Source: an uncultured Oscillospiraceae bacterium (GTDB lineage Bacteria > Bacillota > Clostridia > Oscillospirales > Oscillospiraceae). From it: DNA of 64,000 nt. Made by a program: the position numbers and the translations under genes. Location of the stretch: assembly GCA_944387035.1 (NCBI GenBank), contig CALXDJ010000004.1, forward strand, positions 40,631-104,630, read 5' to 3'. This document shows, one piece after another, positions 1 to 9,290 of this stretch. The notes under the pieces were generated by a model. That model saw only the letters and a program-made list of their open reading frames with translations. It was not told where the DNA came from and ran no database searches. Positions within the stretch are counted from its first letter, which is position 1. Every line of letters starts with the position of its first letter.

Positions 1-30
1 TTTCAAATAATGCTTCTGTGAATGAAAACA

Positions 31-75
31 ATGCCCTGCGGGCGTCGGATTTTCCGGCGCCCGCAGGGCATTTCT
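31..75 (+). terminator. Rho-independent terminator of the gene left of the window
   Basis: A 14-bp perfect stem (31-44 with 58-71, ATGCCCTGCGGGCG and its complement) is followed by a short T run. No coding region of the upstream gene is inside the window, so this probably ends a plus-strand gene lying to the left. Confidence 0.7.
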
Positions 76-509
76 GCATTGGGGAGGAACGCACACATGC
101 AAAAGTTACATTTTTCTGCCTCGCATTCAATTGCAAATTCAATGTGTTACAGAAATGAATAATAAATTCAATATAAATAAAAAAATAGGAAAAATATTGA
201 ATAAAATAGGCGAATTTGTAACGAAAAACCGGAAAGTGCCTTGCGGATTCAAGGAGCAAATGGTAGAATGAGTAAGATCATGTATATTGGTTTTGCAGAC
301 CTGAGCAGGGGCAGGCAGTTCAATCTGCCGGAGAAAGTGGGACAGCGGTTCATCTGTGCAGGCCGGTGTGAAGAATGCAAAGTGGCTGATCGTTGAGATA
401 TTTGGTAAGAGACCGTAAGGTCTGGCGGAATACCCCACGCCATTTTGGGAGAAGATGCCGCGTGGACTGAAGGAGCGGTACGCTTTGCAGGATAGCGGAG
501 GTGAAGAGT
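76..509 (+). promoter_or_regulatory. Non-coding leader with three hairpins upstream of the c-di-GMP gene
   Basis: This 430-base stretch has no convincing gene. Bases 100-250 are AT-rich and probably hold a promoter that I cannot place. From 251 the composition changes and three clean hairpins appear: GGCAG/CTGCC (314-318/325-329), AGACC/GGTCT closing a GTAA (GNRA-type) tetraloop (410-414/419-423), and CCACGC/GCGTGG (435-440/460-465) with an inner CAT/ATG pair. They sit just before the ribosome binding site of the c-di-GMP gene, which suggests a structured 5' leader. It does not match the conserved core of a c-di-GMP-I riboswitch as I know it. A 42-codon frame (268-396) overlaps it, so a leader peptide is the alternative. 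Confidence 0.35.
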
Positions 510-3500
510 ATGCATCGCAACAGCCAAAAACTTCACATTTTCACAAAGATCTTTTTTGCATTCCTTTTTTTGGTAGTGGTCACGGTTTCTGTGCTGCTAT
601 TCAGGAACTCCCTCCAGATTCATAGCTTTATTGAGTGGCGGACATCTGTATATTTGACGGATGTGACATATCAGATTGTGGATAAGGTGAATGGCCGGAT
701 TGAACAGTCTGTGCAGACGCTCCGGATGCTTCGGGACAGTGCGATCCTTTTTGAATCGCCCCAGGTGGAGTCGTTCCTGGAGCGGAAAAAGAGCTTTGCC
801 GGTTATGATGATCTGCGTCTGTTTTCCACGCCTGAGGAGGCAAAAGCCTGGCTGGAGGAGGCCTATCCCGGCGTTTATATGGATACCGAAATGGCGCTGA
901 AGGGAGAAACGCAGCTGCTGTTTGCACCGGATCAGGATGCCATGATTTACTGTGTATCTGACACATCGGACGAGGATTTAGCCGTTATCATCGGAATTAA
1001 GACCCAGGAGACTCTGAAAAAGCTGCTCAATAATGAGTGCTTCAATGGGCAGGGTACCTCGTTTGCCGTTACCCGGGATGGACAAGCCATTACAACACCG
1101 GGACGTATTGATCTGTATCAGGAACTGCGGAAACTGCAGACCGGACACACCAGCGATGAGGATATTGCATTGCTGGAGCAGATGGAAGCGGATGCGCATG
1201 CCGGCAAGTCCGGCACGATGCTGTTTGAAGATATTGGAGCAAAAGGGGTCATGATTCGCTATGAACCCTTGGACTATTCCGGGTGGTATATCATCACCAT
1301 CATTCCTGCCAACATCATCAGCATGGAAACGGAGTCGCTTTCAAATTACAATCTGTTCTTGACGGCCATTGTCATTTTCCTGTTGTTTATAAGCATGCTG
1401 GGGTTGACGATTAGTCATCAGAAGAATCAGAAAAAACTCTCTCAACTTGCATTTTGTGATGAGCTAACCGGAGGAATGAACGATACCAGTTTTCGCATGA
1501 CGGCCCAACGCTACATGAAAGAGCAGGAAGGGCAGTATGTACTGGTGTCGATGGACATTCAGGACTTCAAGATGATCAACCAGGTGTACGGAACGCAGGA
1601 AGGAAACCGGACACTTCGGTATGTTTATCGAACGCTCCTCTCTCAGCTGCGGAGCGATGAACCCATGGCCCGCAATTGCGGTGATGTCTTTTTCTTCCTG
1701 CTTAAAAATCGGGATAAGACAACGATTTGCACCCGTCTGCTGAAGATTTATGAGGCGGTTAACAAATTTAATCAGGAGCTGAAGGAACCGTATTATCTGG
1801 AATTGTACTTTGGAATTTATCAGCCGGAGAGCGGGGATGAAGCGCTTGCGGATATGCAGGAAAAGGCCAATATTGCCCGCAAGCATAAGAAGGGCGATGA
1901 CCGGTATCGCTACAATTTCTACGACGAAGAGGTCCAGAAGAGAAACATCCGGGAAAAAGAGCTGATGGGCATGGTGGACTACTCACTGCGCAACGGCGAT
2001 TTCCTGATTTATCTTCAGCCCAAGGTACAGCTGGAAAATAACCGCATTGCCGGTGCAGAGGCACTGATTCGCTGGAAGCATCCGGAATTGGGGATGCTCT
2101 CTCCGGCAATGTTCATTCCTTCGGCGGAGCGTTACCGTCTGATCAGTCAGCTGGATTTGTTTGTTTTTGAGGAAGTCTGCCGGACCCTGGCCCGCTGGAA
2201 AGCGGAAGGCAGGGAATTGCTGCCCATTTCCGTGAATTTGTCCCGACAGAATATGGATACTCCCAATTTCCTGGACGACTATCGAAAACTGTGCAAAAAG
2301 TACGATGTGAATCCCAATCTGATTGAATTTGAGCTGACTGAGACGATCTTGTTTGAAGATCCTCAGGGAATCAAATGCTTTATTGATGAGATGCATGCAT
2401 CCGGTTTCCAGTGTTCGCTGGATGATTTTGGTACAGGATTCTCTGCGCTGGGTCTGCTCAATGATCTCGATGTGGATGCGATCAAGCTGGACCAGAGCTT
2501 TTTCCGTGGGAAAAACGACACCCGGCGGGGGCGGTATATTGTAGAAAGTATCCTGCGTCTGGCGGCACAGCTGCATATTCGAACGGTGGCGGAGGGCATT
2601 GATGAACTGCGCCAGGTGGAATATCTGCGCCAAGCAGCCTGTGATATGATTCAAGGCTTTTACTTCTTCAAACCCATGCCGGTTGAGGAGTTTGAGGCGG
2701 CAGCATATGAAGATCAACACCTCAGAACGCTGGCACCGCCGCAGCAAAATGCAGGCAGTGGAGAGAGCCAGGAGCTTTCTGCGGCATGGAATCCTTCCAC
2801 AGAAAAAAATATCATTCTGTTTTCGTATTTCCTGGATGAGGACAAAGTGGTGTTTTCTGTTCCGTTTTCTCCCGTTTTGAAGAATCAAACTACCATTCAG
2901 AATGCTACGGCATTGTTCCGCTCGTCGGATCTCATTCACAAGAATGACCGTACGGATTTTTTCCGGGCGGTGGAGCGGTGCCGCAGAGAACGTGTCTGGG
3001 TGGAAAGCACTCTGCGCTTTTACCTGACCGATGGCCGGTATGAATGGCTGGAGACGCATCTGCACCTCCATAAGAATACATATGCGGCTATGGGCGGCGA
3101 GACGATTACAGGCATCTTGGTGGATATGGCGGGCTGGAAGAGTGAACTCAACCGCTGGAAAGAAAAGGCCAATCGGGACGCGCTGACCGGGCTGTATAAT
3201 CGGGAATTTTTTGAGCACTATGTTCGGCTTAAACTGCGCAGTGAGGAGCTGAACACAGCGGCGCTGATTTTCATCGATGTGGATGATTTTAAGCAGGCAA
3301 ATGATAGGCTTGGCCATGCCTTTGGAGATGACATTCTTTGCTGCATGGCGAAGCGGATTTTGGGCGTTTTCCGTCAGACTGATATTGCTGCCCGGTATGG
3401 CGGTGATGAGTTTGTGGTGTTTGTACCTTCAGTGGGGCGGGAAATACTGGAGACCCGCTTGCAGCAGCTGTGTGAAGCGTTCCAGCAGCCGTACCGCAAT

Positions 3501-3683
3501 GGGTCCCTGATTTATCAGATTTCCGGAAGCGTGGGTGCAGCCCTGTTCCCGGATGACGGCAAAGACTACAAAACACTGCTGGAACATGCGGATGAGGCGC
3601 TTTATGAGGCAAAAAACCGCGGAAAAGGCCGGTATATGCTTTATGGGCAGTTCCCGTATCCGAAAGAGAATGGAGAGCAGTAA
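510..3683 (+). CDS. Membrane c-di-GMP protein, GGDEF(degenerate)-EAL-PAS-like-GGDEF
   Basis: A 1057-residue bifunctional c-di-GMP turnover protein. It has a membrane segment near residues 13-33, an extracytoplasmic sensor of about 250 residues, and a second membrane segment near 280-305. The first GGDEF domain is degenerate (NCGDVF near 389). The EAL domain looks active: EAL at 517-519, DDFGTG at 638-643, KLDQ near 660, later EGI and QGF. A PAS-like region follows. The second GGDEF domain is canonical (GGDEF 964-968) with an inhibitory RxxD site five residues before it. I start at ATG 510, 7 bases after GGAGGT. An in-frame GTG at 501 overlaps that ribosome binding site and is less likely. The protein can therefore probably both make and break c-di-GMP. 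Confidence 0.93.
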   Translation: MHRNSQKLHIFTKIFFAFLFLVVVTVSVLLFRNSLQIHSFIEWRTSVYLTDVTYQIVDKVNGRIEQSVQTLRMLRDSAILFESPQVESFLERKKSFAGYDDLRLFSTPEEAKAWLEEAYPGVYMDTEMALKGETQLLFAPDQDAMIYCVSDTSDEDLAVIIGIKTQETLKKLLNNECFNGQGTSFAVTRDGQAITTPGRIDLYQELRKLQTGHTSDEDIALLEQMEADAHAGKSGTMLFEDIGAKGVMIRYEPLDYSGWYIITIIPANIISMETESLSNYNLFLTAIVIFLLFISMLGLTISHQKNQKKLSQLAFCDELTGGMNDTSFRMTAQRYMKEQEGQYVLVSMDIQDFKMINQVYGTQEGNRTLRYVYRTLLSQLRSDEPMARNCGDVFFFLLKNRDKTTICTRLLKIYEAVNKFNQELKEPYYLELYFGIYQPESGDEALADMQEKANIARKHKKGDDRYRYNFYDEEVQKRNIREKELMGMVDYSLRNGDFLIYLQPKVQLENNRIAGAEALIRWKHPELGMLSPAMFIPSAERYRLISQLDLFVFEEVCRTLARWKAEGRELLPISVNLSRQNMDTPNFLDDYRKLCKKYDVNPNLIEFELTETILFEDPQGIKCFIDEMHASGFQCSLDDFGTGFSALGLLNDLDVDAIKLDQSFFRGKNDTRRGRYIVESILRLAAQLHIRTVAEGIDELRQVEYLRQAACDMIQGFYFFKPMPVEEFEAAAYEDQHLRTLAPPQQNAGSGESQELSAAWNPSTEKNIILFSYFLDEDKVVFSVPFSPVLKNQTTIQNATALFRSSDLIHKNDRTDFFRAVERCRRERVWVESTLRFYLTDGRYEWLETHLHLHKNTYAAMGGETITGILVDMAGWKSELNRWKEKANRDALTGLYNREFFEHYVRLKLRSEELNTAALIFIDVDDFKQANDRLGHAFGDDILCCMAKRILGVFRQTDIAARYGGDEFVVFVPSVGREILETRLQQLCEAFQQPYRNGSLIYQISGSVGAALFPDDGKDYKTLLEHADEALYEAKNRGKGRYMLYGQFPYPKENGEQ

Positions 3684-3694
3684 GAGGAGAGAGT

Positions 3695-4285
3695 ATGTAT
3701 TCTTTATTATTGGGGATGCTGGGCTTTTTGCTGTTTTTCTTATATGATGTCAACAGCTTTACTTGGCGTTCCCGGCTGCTTCACAAATCGTTTGCCCTTG
3801 GAGTGACGCTTCTGGCGGCGGCAACAGTGCTGGATCTGGCAGCAGCTTTGCGGATGGGGGCGTTTTCTGGATTGAAAGATTTGATTCTGCTGGTCGCAGG
3901 GGCTCTTTGCTTGGCGGCTCTGGTATATTGCCTGTTTTTTGCGCTGCCCTTTGCAGAAACGTATCAAGATACAGACGGACCGCCTGCGGTATGTGACCGC
4001 GGTGTTTATGCGCTTTGCCGCCATCCTGGTGTACTGTGTATGCTTGGGATGTATCTGTTTTGGGGGTTGGGAGCACTGCCCGCAACCATGCTGCGCAATG
4101 GCCTGATTTTTTCGGGATTCAACACCGTGTATGTCTGCTTCCAGGACCGCATGACCTTTCCCAGGACCTTTCCGGACTATCCGGATTATCAAAAGAATGT
4201 TCCGTTCTTAATCCCGACCGGTGCAAGTATTCGGGCAGCATGGCGGACCAGACGCAGGTCTGCAGAAGAGGAGGGGAGCCCGTGA
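3695..4285 (+). CDS. Membrane protein of the isoprenylcysteine carboxyl methyltransferase-like family
   Basis: 196 residues with about five hydrophobic segments. The C-terminal half carries the family signature: YALCRHPGVL near residues 107-116, a following hydrophobic stretch, then a YPDYQKNVPFLIP-like end. ICMT/phospholipid-methyltransferase relatives bind S-adenosylmethionine with this RHP region and methylate lipids or lipidated substrates; the substrate here is unknown. It starts 11 bases after the c-di-GMP gene with AAGAGGAGAG just upstream, and its stop overlaps the GTG start of the next gene (GTGA), so the four genes form one operon. The basic Arg/Glu-rich tail is probably cytoplasmic. 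Confidence 0.7.
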   Translation: MYSLLLGMLGFLLFFLYDVNSFTWRSRLLHKSFALGVTLLAAATVLDLAAALRMGAFSGLKDLILLVAGALCLAALVYCLFFALPFAETYQDTDGPPAVCDRGVYALCRHPGVLCMLGMYLFWGLGALPATMLRNGLIFSGFNTVYVCFQDRMTFPRTFPDYPDYQKNVPFLIPTGASIRAAWRTRRRSAEEEGSP

Positions 4286-5925
4286 GATTTCAGGAAAAAC
4301 TTCGGAAGTATTCCAAAAAGGAACTTTGGGACGAGTATTGCGGTTTTCTGACACTCAAACCGGAAGAATTTATGCGCATTCAGCGCAGACTCCTGCAGGA
4401 GCAGATGGAGTTGTGGTCTTCCAGCGCGCTGGGGCAAAGCATCCTGAAGGGAAAGTATCCTCGTACCATTGAGGAGTTTCGTCAGATTGTGCCCTTGACG
4501 ACCTATGATGACTATGCGCCGCTCCTGCTCTCCCGGCAATCCAAGTCCCTGCCGGCAGACCCCGTACTCTGGATCCAGACGACTTGGGAGGGCGGTGTGC
4601 ATCCCCTGAAAGTGGCGCCTTATACCAAGGGAATGCTGGATACGTTCAAGCATAATGTGATTACCTGCTTGATGCTGGCGACCAGCCGGCAGAAAGAGGA
4701 TTTTGACATCAATGTCACAGACCACATGCTCTATGCCCTGGCCCCGCTGCCCTATGCCACAGGCCTTTTGCCTCTGTTGTTTGCAGATGAGATCGATATT
4801 GAATTTTTGCCCCCGGTGAAAGAAGCCATGGACATGTCCTTTAAGGAGCGGAATATCCAGGGATTCAAGCTTGGAATGAAGAAGGGAATCGAGTACTTCT
4901 TTGGCTTGGGGAGTGTGCTCTACTATGTCAGTCAGGGGCTGACCTCCATGCAGGAGGGGGAGAGAAAGGGACTGCTGGGAAAGCTGCGCAGTGTTTCTCC
5001 CACTACCATGGGACGGTATCTGGTGGCCAAACGCAAATGCCGGAAAGAACACCGGCCGCTGCTGCCCAAGGATCTGTTCCAACTGAAGTGCTTTATGTGC
5101 GCGGGGACGGATAACCGCTGCTATAAGGATGATTTGGAAAAGCTTTGGGGCATCCGTCCCATGGAGATTTTTGCCGGTACGGAACCGACCTGCATCGGAT
5201 GTGAGACCTGGAGCCGGGAGGGTGTGTACTTTTTCCCCGACGCCTGTTTCTATGAGTTCATCCCGGAACGGGAGATGGAGAAGAACATGGCGGATCCGAC
5301 GTATCAACCTTCTACGGTACTTTGGGACGAAGTGGTGGCCGGCGGTGTATACGAGATTGTGCTGACCGTTTTCAAAGGCGGCGCTTTTGCCCGTTACCGG
5401 GTGGGGGATGTATTCCGCTGCATCGGGATTGGCAGCAAGACCGAGGGAAACGAGATTCCGCGCTTCCAGTACATCGATCGGGTGCCGCAGGTGATCGATA
5501 TCGCCGGATTTACCCGCATTACAGAAAATTCCATCAATCAGGCCATCAAACTTTCCAGGCTACCCATCGAGAACTGGACAGCCAAAAAGGAGTTTACGCC
5601 GCAGAACCGGCCGTACATGCATCTGTACGTGGAAATGGAGCGCACCATGCTGACCACCAGCGCGGTCAGTCTGCAGGTTTTGCAGGAGCAGCTGGGTGTG
5701 TATTTCAAGTACATGGATCAGGATTATCAGGATCTCAAAAAGATCCTGGGAATTGATCCGCTGAAAATTACACTGGTCAAATGTGGAACGTTTGCAGCTT
5801 ACCGCAAAAAATTTGGCGCGGATATCCGAAAGATGAATCCGGAGAGCTGCGAGATCAACGATCTTCTGGAATGCCATAGCCACGAGGGCATAGGAAGGAG
5901 GGGACAGATTTATGAGTGGGTATAG
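4282..5925 (+). CDS. GH3-family acyl-adenylating enzyme (putative acyl acid-amido synthetase)
   Basis: 547 residues from a GTG start that overlaps the preceding TGA and has GAGGGGAG upstream; a longer in-frame start at 4015 would run over the previous gene. GH3 proteins are ANL-superfamily ligases that adenylate an acid and join it to an amine. Recognisable parts: LTTYDDY near 73-79, AGTEPT followed by a pocket strand ending in FYEFIP, FARYRVGDVFRCIG, and QVIDIAGFTRITENSI. The phosphate-binding loop, SGTTG-like in relatives, reads TTWEGG at 100-105, which is unusual. It lies between c-di-GMP enzymes, so it may make or use a small amide linked to that signalling circuit; this last point is inference only. 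Confidence 0.75.
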   Translation: MRFQEKLRKYSKKELWDEYCGFLTLKPEEFMRIQRRLLQEQMELWSSSALGQSILKGKYPRTIEEFRQIVPLTTYDDYAPLLLSRQSKSLPADPVLWIQTTWEGGVHPLKVAPYTKGMLDTFKHNVITCLMLATSRQKEDFDINVTDHMLYALAPLPYATGLLPLLFADEIDIEFLPPVKEAMDMSFKERNIQGFKLGMKKGIEYFFGLGSVLYYVSQGLTSMQEGERKGLLGKLRSVSPTTMGRYLVAKRKCRKEHRPLLPKDLFQLKCFMCAGTDNRCYKDDLEKLWGIRPMEIFAGTEPTCIGCETWSREGVYFFPDACFYEFIPEREMEKNMADPTYQPSTVLWDEVVAGGVYEIVLTVFKGGAFARYRVGDVFRCIGIGSKTEGNEIPRFQYIDRVPQVIDIAGFTRITENSINQAIKLSRLPIENWTAKKEFTPQNRPYMHLYVEMERTMLTTSAVSLQVLQEQLGVYFKYMDQDYQDLKKILGIDPLKITLVKCGTFAAYRKKFGADIRKMNPESCEINDLLECHSHEGIGRRGQIYEWV

Positions 5926-8467
5926 CTGGATTTCTGTTATTTCGCTCTTTTGCTATCTGTTCCTGTTTATGACGTTCCTGGCGGTGAAAAAAGAACAAAA
6001 GGTCATCTATACCTTCATGGCACTGCTGGTGGTGCTGATCCTTTGGAGCGGCGGTTCTTTCGCCATGCGGACACAGCTCTGGCCATCGGTGAACTTTTGG
6101 CACTATGTTTCGGTGTGCGGCATCATGCTGCTGCCGGTGATGTTTTATCATTTTACACTGGATTTCCTGGAGGAGAAGCGAGGCCACGGCCGTGTAATCT
6201 GGCTGTTGGTGTTTGTGGGAATGCTGGTGTTCAACCAGTTTACCAATTTGCTGATCCCGACGCCCCAGGTCGTGGCACAAAATGGACATCTGGAGTTCAT
6301 TTACGAATACGGGTGGCAGGTTTACATCGTCTTCGCCATGGCCATTTTGTGCATGGGGCAGATGATCTTCCTGATTTACCGGCACAGCAAGGGGGATCCG
6401 GTGGTATTTCATCAGCTCCTGCCGATTATCCTGGGCGTTGTGGCGCTGATTGCCGGTCACGCATTGGCCACGCTCCCGGTCTTTTTGGGATTCCCGTTGG
6501 ATATCCTGTCCGGTGTGATCAATGCCTGCCTGCTGTTTTACGCGCTGTATCAAAAACGGCTGTTCCAGATGACCATGCTGATCTCCCGGCCCAACTGCTT
6601 CATTATGGCGCTGATTGCCGGCGTGGTGATATCGTACCGCTTTGTATTGCCGCTGCAGGCATTTTTGACTCAGAAGGTCGGCTTGCAGCATACGCACGCC
6701 ATGATCCTCATGGCTATGGCGCTGATGATGGTGATTGGGCTGCTGTATCTGCTGATTGCGTCGTTTTTCAACACACTCTTTGTGCGCAGCGGACAGCAGC
6801 AAAGCGAACTGATGGCTGCATTCAGCCAGGAGATTACCCGCCTTCTGCTGGTGGGTGACATTTTGCAAAAGCTTTCCGATGTCATTCAGGAGGCGGTGGG
6901 CTCCCAGAGAATTTTTGTGCTGATCCGCAGCGGTGAAATGTATAAAATCGTCTATACTGCCAGCCCGCTGGAGGAGAAAAATTTTACGTTCTCTCAGGAC
7001 CATCCGCTGGTTACTTATTTTAAGGAGCATACTGGCTGCATCTTATATCGGGAATTTGCCAGAACAACGGTCTACCGGGGAATGTGGGAGAGCGAAAAGC
7101 AGCTGTTCGCCGCATTGGAGCTGGAGTGCTTCTGTCCTCTGGTGTGTGAAAATGAACTGCTGGGCCTGATGCTGTTGTCAAAAAAGAAAAATCATGTGGC
7201 GTATCACGTTGGTGATTTGAATTTTTTGCAGTCCATTTCCACGATTTGTGCCATTGCCCTGAAAAATTCGTGCTTGTATGAAAAGGCATTGGATGAGGCC
7301 CGGCGGGATGAGTTGACGGGGCTGATCAGCCGAAAATACTTCTATGAGCTGCTGGATCAGGAGTTTGACAAAGCGGGGAACTCCGCCCTATCCTTGTGTG
7401 TGCTCAATATTGATGACTTTAAGCTTTATAACCAGTTGTATGGAACGAACGAGGGAGATCTGGCTCTCAAGCGGGTGGGCGAAATCCTGGCTGCCAGTGT
7501 TGGGGAAAATGGGTATGCTTCCCGGATTAACGGCAAGGAGTTTGCACTGATTTTGCCGGGATATGACACCTATTCCGCCAAAATGCTCTCGGAGAATATT
7601 GCCCGGCAGATCGGGGACATCAACAGCCGGGAAAATCGGATCGGCAGCCGGCTGACCGTGAGCATCGGCATTTGTGCTGCACCATATATGGCATCCAATG
7701 CCCGGGAATTGCTCAAAAATGCAGATGCAGCCGTATATAGTGTGAAACGCTCGGGGAAAAACGGCATTCTGATGTACTCGGAAGAAAGTTATGGACAGGC
7801 CATGGAGCGGACACGGCACCAGAGCGGGTACAATGAGCATGCCAGCACGATTTATGCCCTGACGGCCGCCATTGATACCAAAGATCATTATACCTTCCAG
7901 CACTCACAGAATGTGGCGTACTACGCCGTTGAACTGGCCAAGGCAGCCGGATTGGATGCGTCTCTGGTGGAGATTGCCAAAGAGGCGGCTTTGCTCCACG
8001 ATATTGGCAAGATTGGCGTTCGGGAGGATATCCTCAACAAAACCGGCAGCCTGACGCCGGAGGAGTATGAAATCATGAAATCCCATGTGGATAACGCAGC
8101 CAATATCATCCGCTATCTGCCGTCACTGGATTATGTGATTCCAGGGGTCCTTTCTCATCATGAGCGGTATGACGGACGGGGCTACCCCAGAAAGTTGGCT
8201 GGGGAGGAGATCCCGGTAATCGGCCGGATTTTGTGCGTGGCGGATGCGTTTGATGCGATGACATCTTTCCGCGCCTATAAAAAGCCGGTTCCCGTGGAAC
8301 GGGCGGTAGAGATCTTAAAAGAGGAGTCTGGGCAACAATTTGATCCCAATTTGGCGGGGATTTTCATTCAGCTGGTAGAAGACGGAAAAATCGAACTGCA
8401 GGCTAAGACAGCCGCCGAAATTTTTTCCAATAACCAGACAAATTCTGAGGGAGTTTATACTGCTTGA
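5912..8467 (+). CDS. 7TM-GAF-GGDEF(degenerate)-HD-GYP c-di-GMP phosphodiesterase
   Basis: 851 residues. The N-terminus has seven or so hydrophobic helices (about residues 5-290) like the 7TM sensor of some histidine kinases. A GAF-like domain (about 300-460) follows, then a GGDEF domain whose active site reads NGKEF (540-544) and is probably inactive, then an HD-GYP domain with HD at 696-697 and HHERYDGRGYP at 749-759. HD-GYP enzymes hydrolyse c-di-GMP to pGpG or GMP. The degenerate GGDEF may act as a GTP sensor. The ATG overlaps the end of the GH3 gene by 14 bases with GGAAGGAGGGG just before it, so translation is coupled. A strong terminator follows, so this is the last gene of the operon. 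Confidence 0.93.
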   Translation: MSGYSWISVISLFCYLFLFMTFLAVKKEQKVIYTFMALLVVLILWSGGSFAMRTQLWPSVNFWHYVSVCGIMLLPVMFYHFTLDFLEEKRGHGRVIWLLVFVGMLVFNQFTNLLIPTPQVVAQNGHLEFIYEYGWQVYIVFAMAILCMGQMIFLIYRHSKGDPVVFHQLLPIILGVVALIAGHALATLPVFLGFPLDILSGVINACLLFYALYQKRLFQMTMLISRPNCFIMALIAGVVISYRFVLPLQAFLTQKVGLQHTHAMILMAMALMMVIGLLYLLIASFFNTLFVRSGQQQSELMAAFSQEITRLLLVGDILQKLSDVIQEAVGSQRIFVLIRSGEMYKIVYTASPLEEKNFTFSQDHPLVTYFKEHTGCILYREFARTTVYRGMWESEKQLFAALELECFCPLVCENELLGLMLLSKKKNHVAYHVGDLNFLQSISTICAIALKNSCLYEKALDEARRDELTGLISRKYFYELLDQEFDKAGNSALSLCVLNIDDFKLYNQLYGTNEGDLALKRVGEILAASVGENGYASRINGKEFALILPGYDTYSAKMLSENIARQIGDINSRENRIGSRLTVSIGICAAPYMASNARELLKNADAAVYSVKRSGKNGILMYSEESYGQAMERTRHQSGYNEHASTIYALTAAIDTKDHYTFQHSQNVAYYAVELAKAAGLDASLVEIAKEAALLHDIGKIGVREDILNKTGSLTPEEYEIMKSHVDNAANIIRYLPSLDYVIPGVLSHHERYDGRGYPRKLAGEEIPVIGRILCVADAFDAMTSFRAYKKPVPVERAVEILKEESGQQFDPNLAGIFIQLVEDGKIELQAKTAAEIFSNNQTNSEGVYTA

Positions 8468-8486
8468 GTTCCATATCATGTGGACG

Positions 8487-8517
8487 AAAATCCGCCGGCA
8501 GCTGCCGGCGGATTTTT
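8487..8517 (+). terminator. Terminator of the c-di-GMP operon
   Basis: AATCCGCCGGCA pairs with TGCCGGCGGATT around a two-base centre and is followed by a T5 run. It lies 20 bases after the HD-GYP stop codon and separates that operon from the Crp/Fnr gene. Confidence 0.9.
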
Positions 8518-8605
8518 CTGTAATGAGCAAAAAAAGGTAGCATTCGCCGGAAAATGAGGGTATCATAGTTTCATTGCTGTGAGTCTGTGGAAAGTGAGGG
8601 CAACG

Positions 8606-9271
8606 ATGGATGGAGAATTTTTGACCAAGACGGTCCTTTTCCAGGGAACGACTCCGCAGGAGGCTGAGCAGATGCTCTCATGCCTGGGAGCCCAGCGGCG
8701 TGTGTTTCCAAAAGGTGCATATGTCTACCACGCCGGGGAGCCTGTCCGGGCGCTGGGGGTGGTGCTTTCAGGCAGCGTTTCCATAGAAAGTGATGACTTC
8801 TGGGGAAATAAGAGTATCCTGGATCGGGTGGAAGCCGGCGAAGTGTTTGCCGAGACCTATGCCTGTATTCCGGAAGAGCCGCTGATGGTCAGCGTAGTGG
8901 CCGCCGAGCCGGCACAGATTCTGTTTTTGGAAGTTGAGCGGGTACTGCATACCTGTCCGGATGCTTGCCGGTATCATACGCGTCTGATCGAAAACCTGCT
9001 GCGGATTTCCGCCCGGAAGAACCTGAACCTGTCCCGGCGGATCTTTCATACGTCTGCCAAGACGATCCGGGGACGATTGCTGTCCTTTTTGTCCTATCGG
9101 GCAGCCCAGAGCCAGGAGGCATGGTTCACGATTCCGTTTAACCGCCAGCAGTTGGCGGATTATCTGGGAGTAGACCGCAGTGCCCTGTCCAATGAGCTCA
9201 GCAAAATGCAGCGGGAGGGGCTTTTGCAAGTAGAGAAGAACCGGTTTCGCCTGTTGGCTGGGCCCCTGTAG
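8606..9271 (+). CDS. Crp/Fnr family transcription regulator
   Basis: 221 residues: an N-terminal cyclic-nucleotide-binding-like beta-roll (about 20-130, with GEPVRALGVVLSGSVSI), a dimer helix, and a C-terminal winged helix whose recognition part is NRQQLADYLGVDRSALSNELSKM. There is no Fe-S cysteine cluster at the N-terminus as in FNR, and the ligand is unknown. I take ATG 8606, five bases after GAGGG; a GTG at 8579 is in frame but has no ribosome binding site. It follows the c-di-GMP operon but is separated from it by a terminator. Repeats right after the gene (9291-9314) could be a target site. Confidence 0.88.
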   Translation: MDGEFLTKTVLFQGTTPQEAEQMLSCLGAQRRVFPKGAYVYHAGEPVRALGVVLSGSVSIESDDFWGNKSILDRVEAGEVFAETYACIPEEPLMVSVVAAEPAQILFLEVERVLHTCPDACRYHTRLIENLLRISARKNLNLSRRIFHTSAKTIRGRLLSFLSYRAAQSQEAWFTIPFNRQQLADYLGVDRSALSNELSKMQREGLLQVEKNRFRLLAGPL

Positions 9272-9290
9272 CCAGGGCGGCTGGGAAGGA

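Noticed and set aside
268..396. A 42-codon frame in the leader of the first c-di-GMP gene
   Set aside because: AAGGAG is 11 bases away, there is no family match, and the frame overlaps a hairpin. It is kept as an alternative explanation only.
251..496. c-di-GMP-I riboswitch upstream of the GGDEF-EAL-GGDEF gene
   Set aside because: Context is tempting, but the conserved core strings of that riboswitch are not found in the right order.
4015..4281. Extended N-terminus of the GH3-like protein
   Set aside because: It lies wholly inside the ICMT-like gene; GTG 4282 has a good ribosome site and the protein from there has the usual family length.
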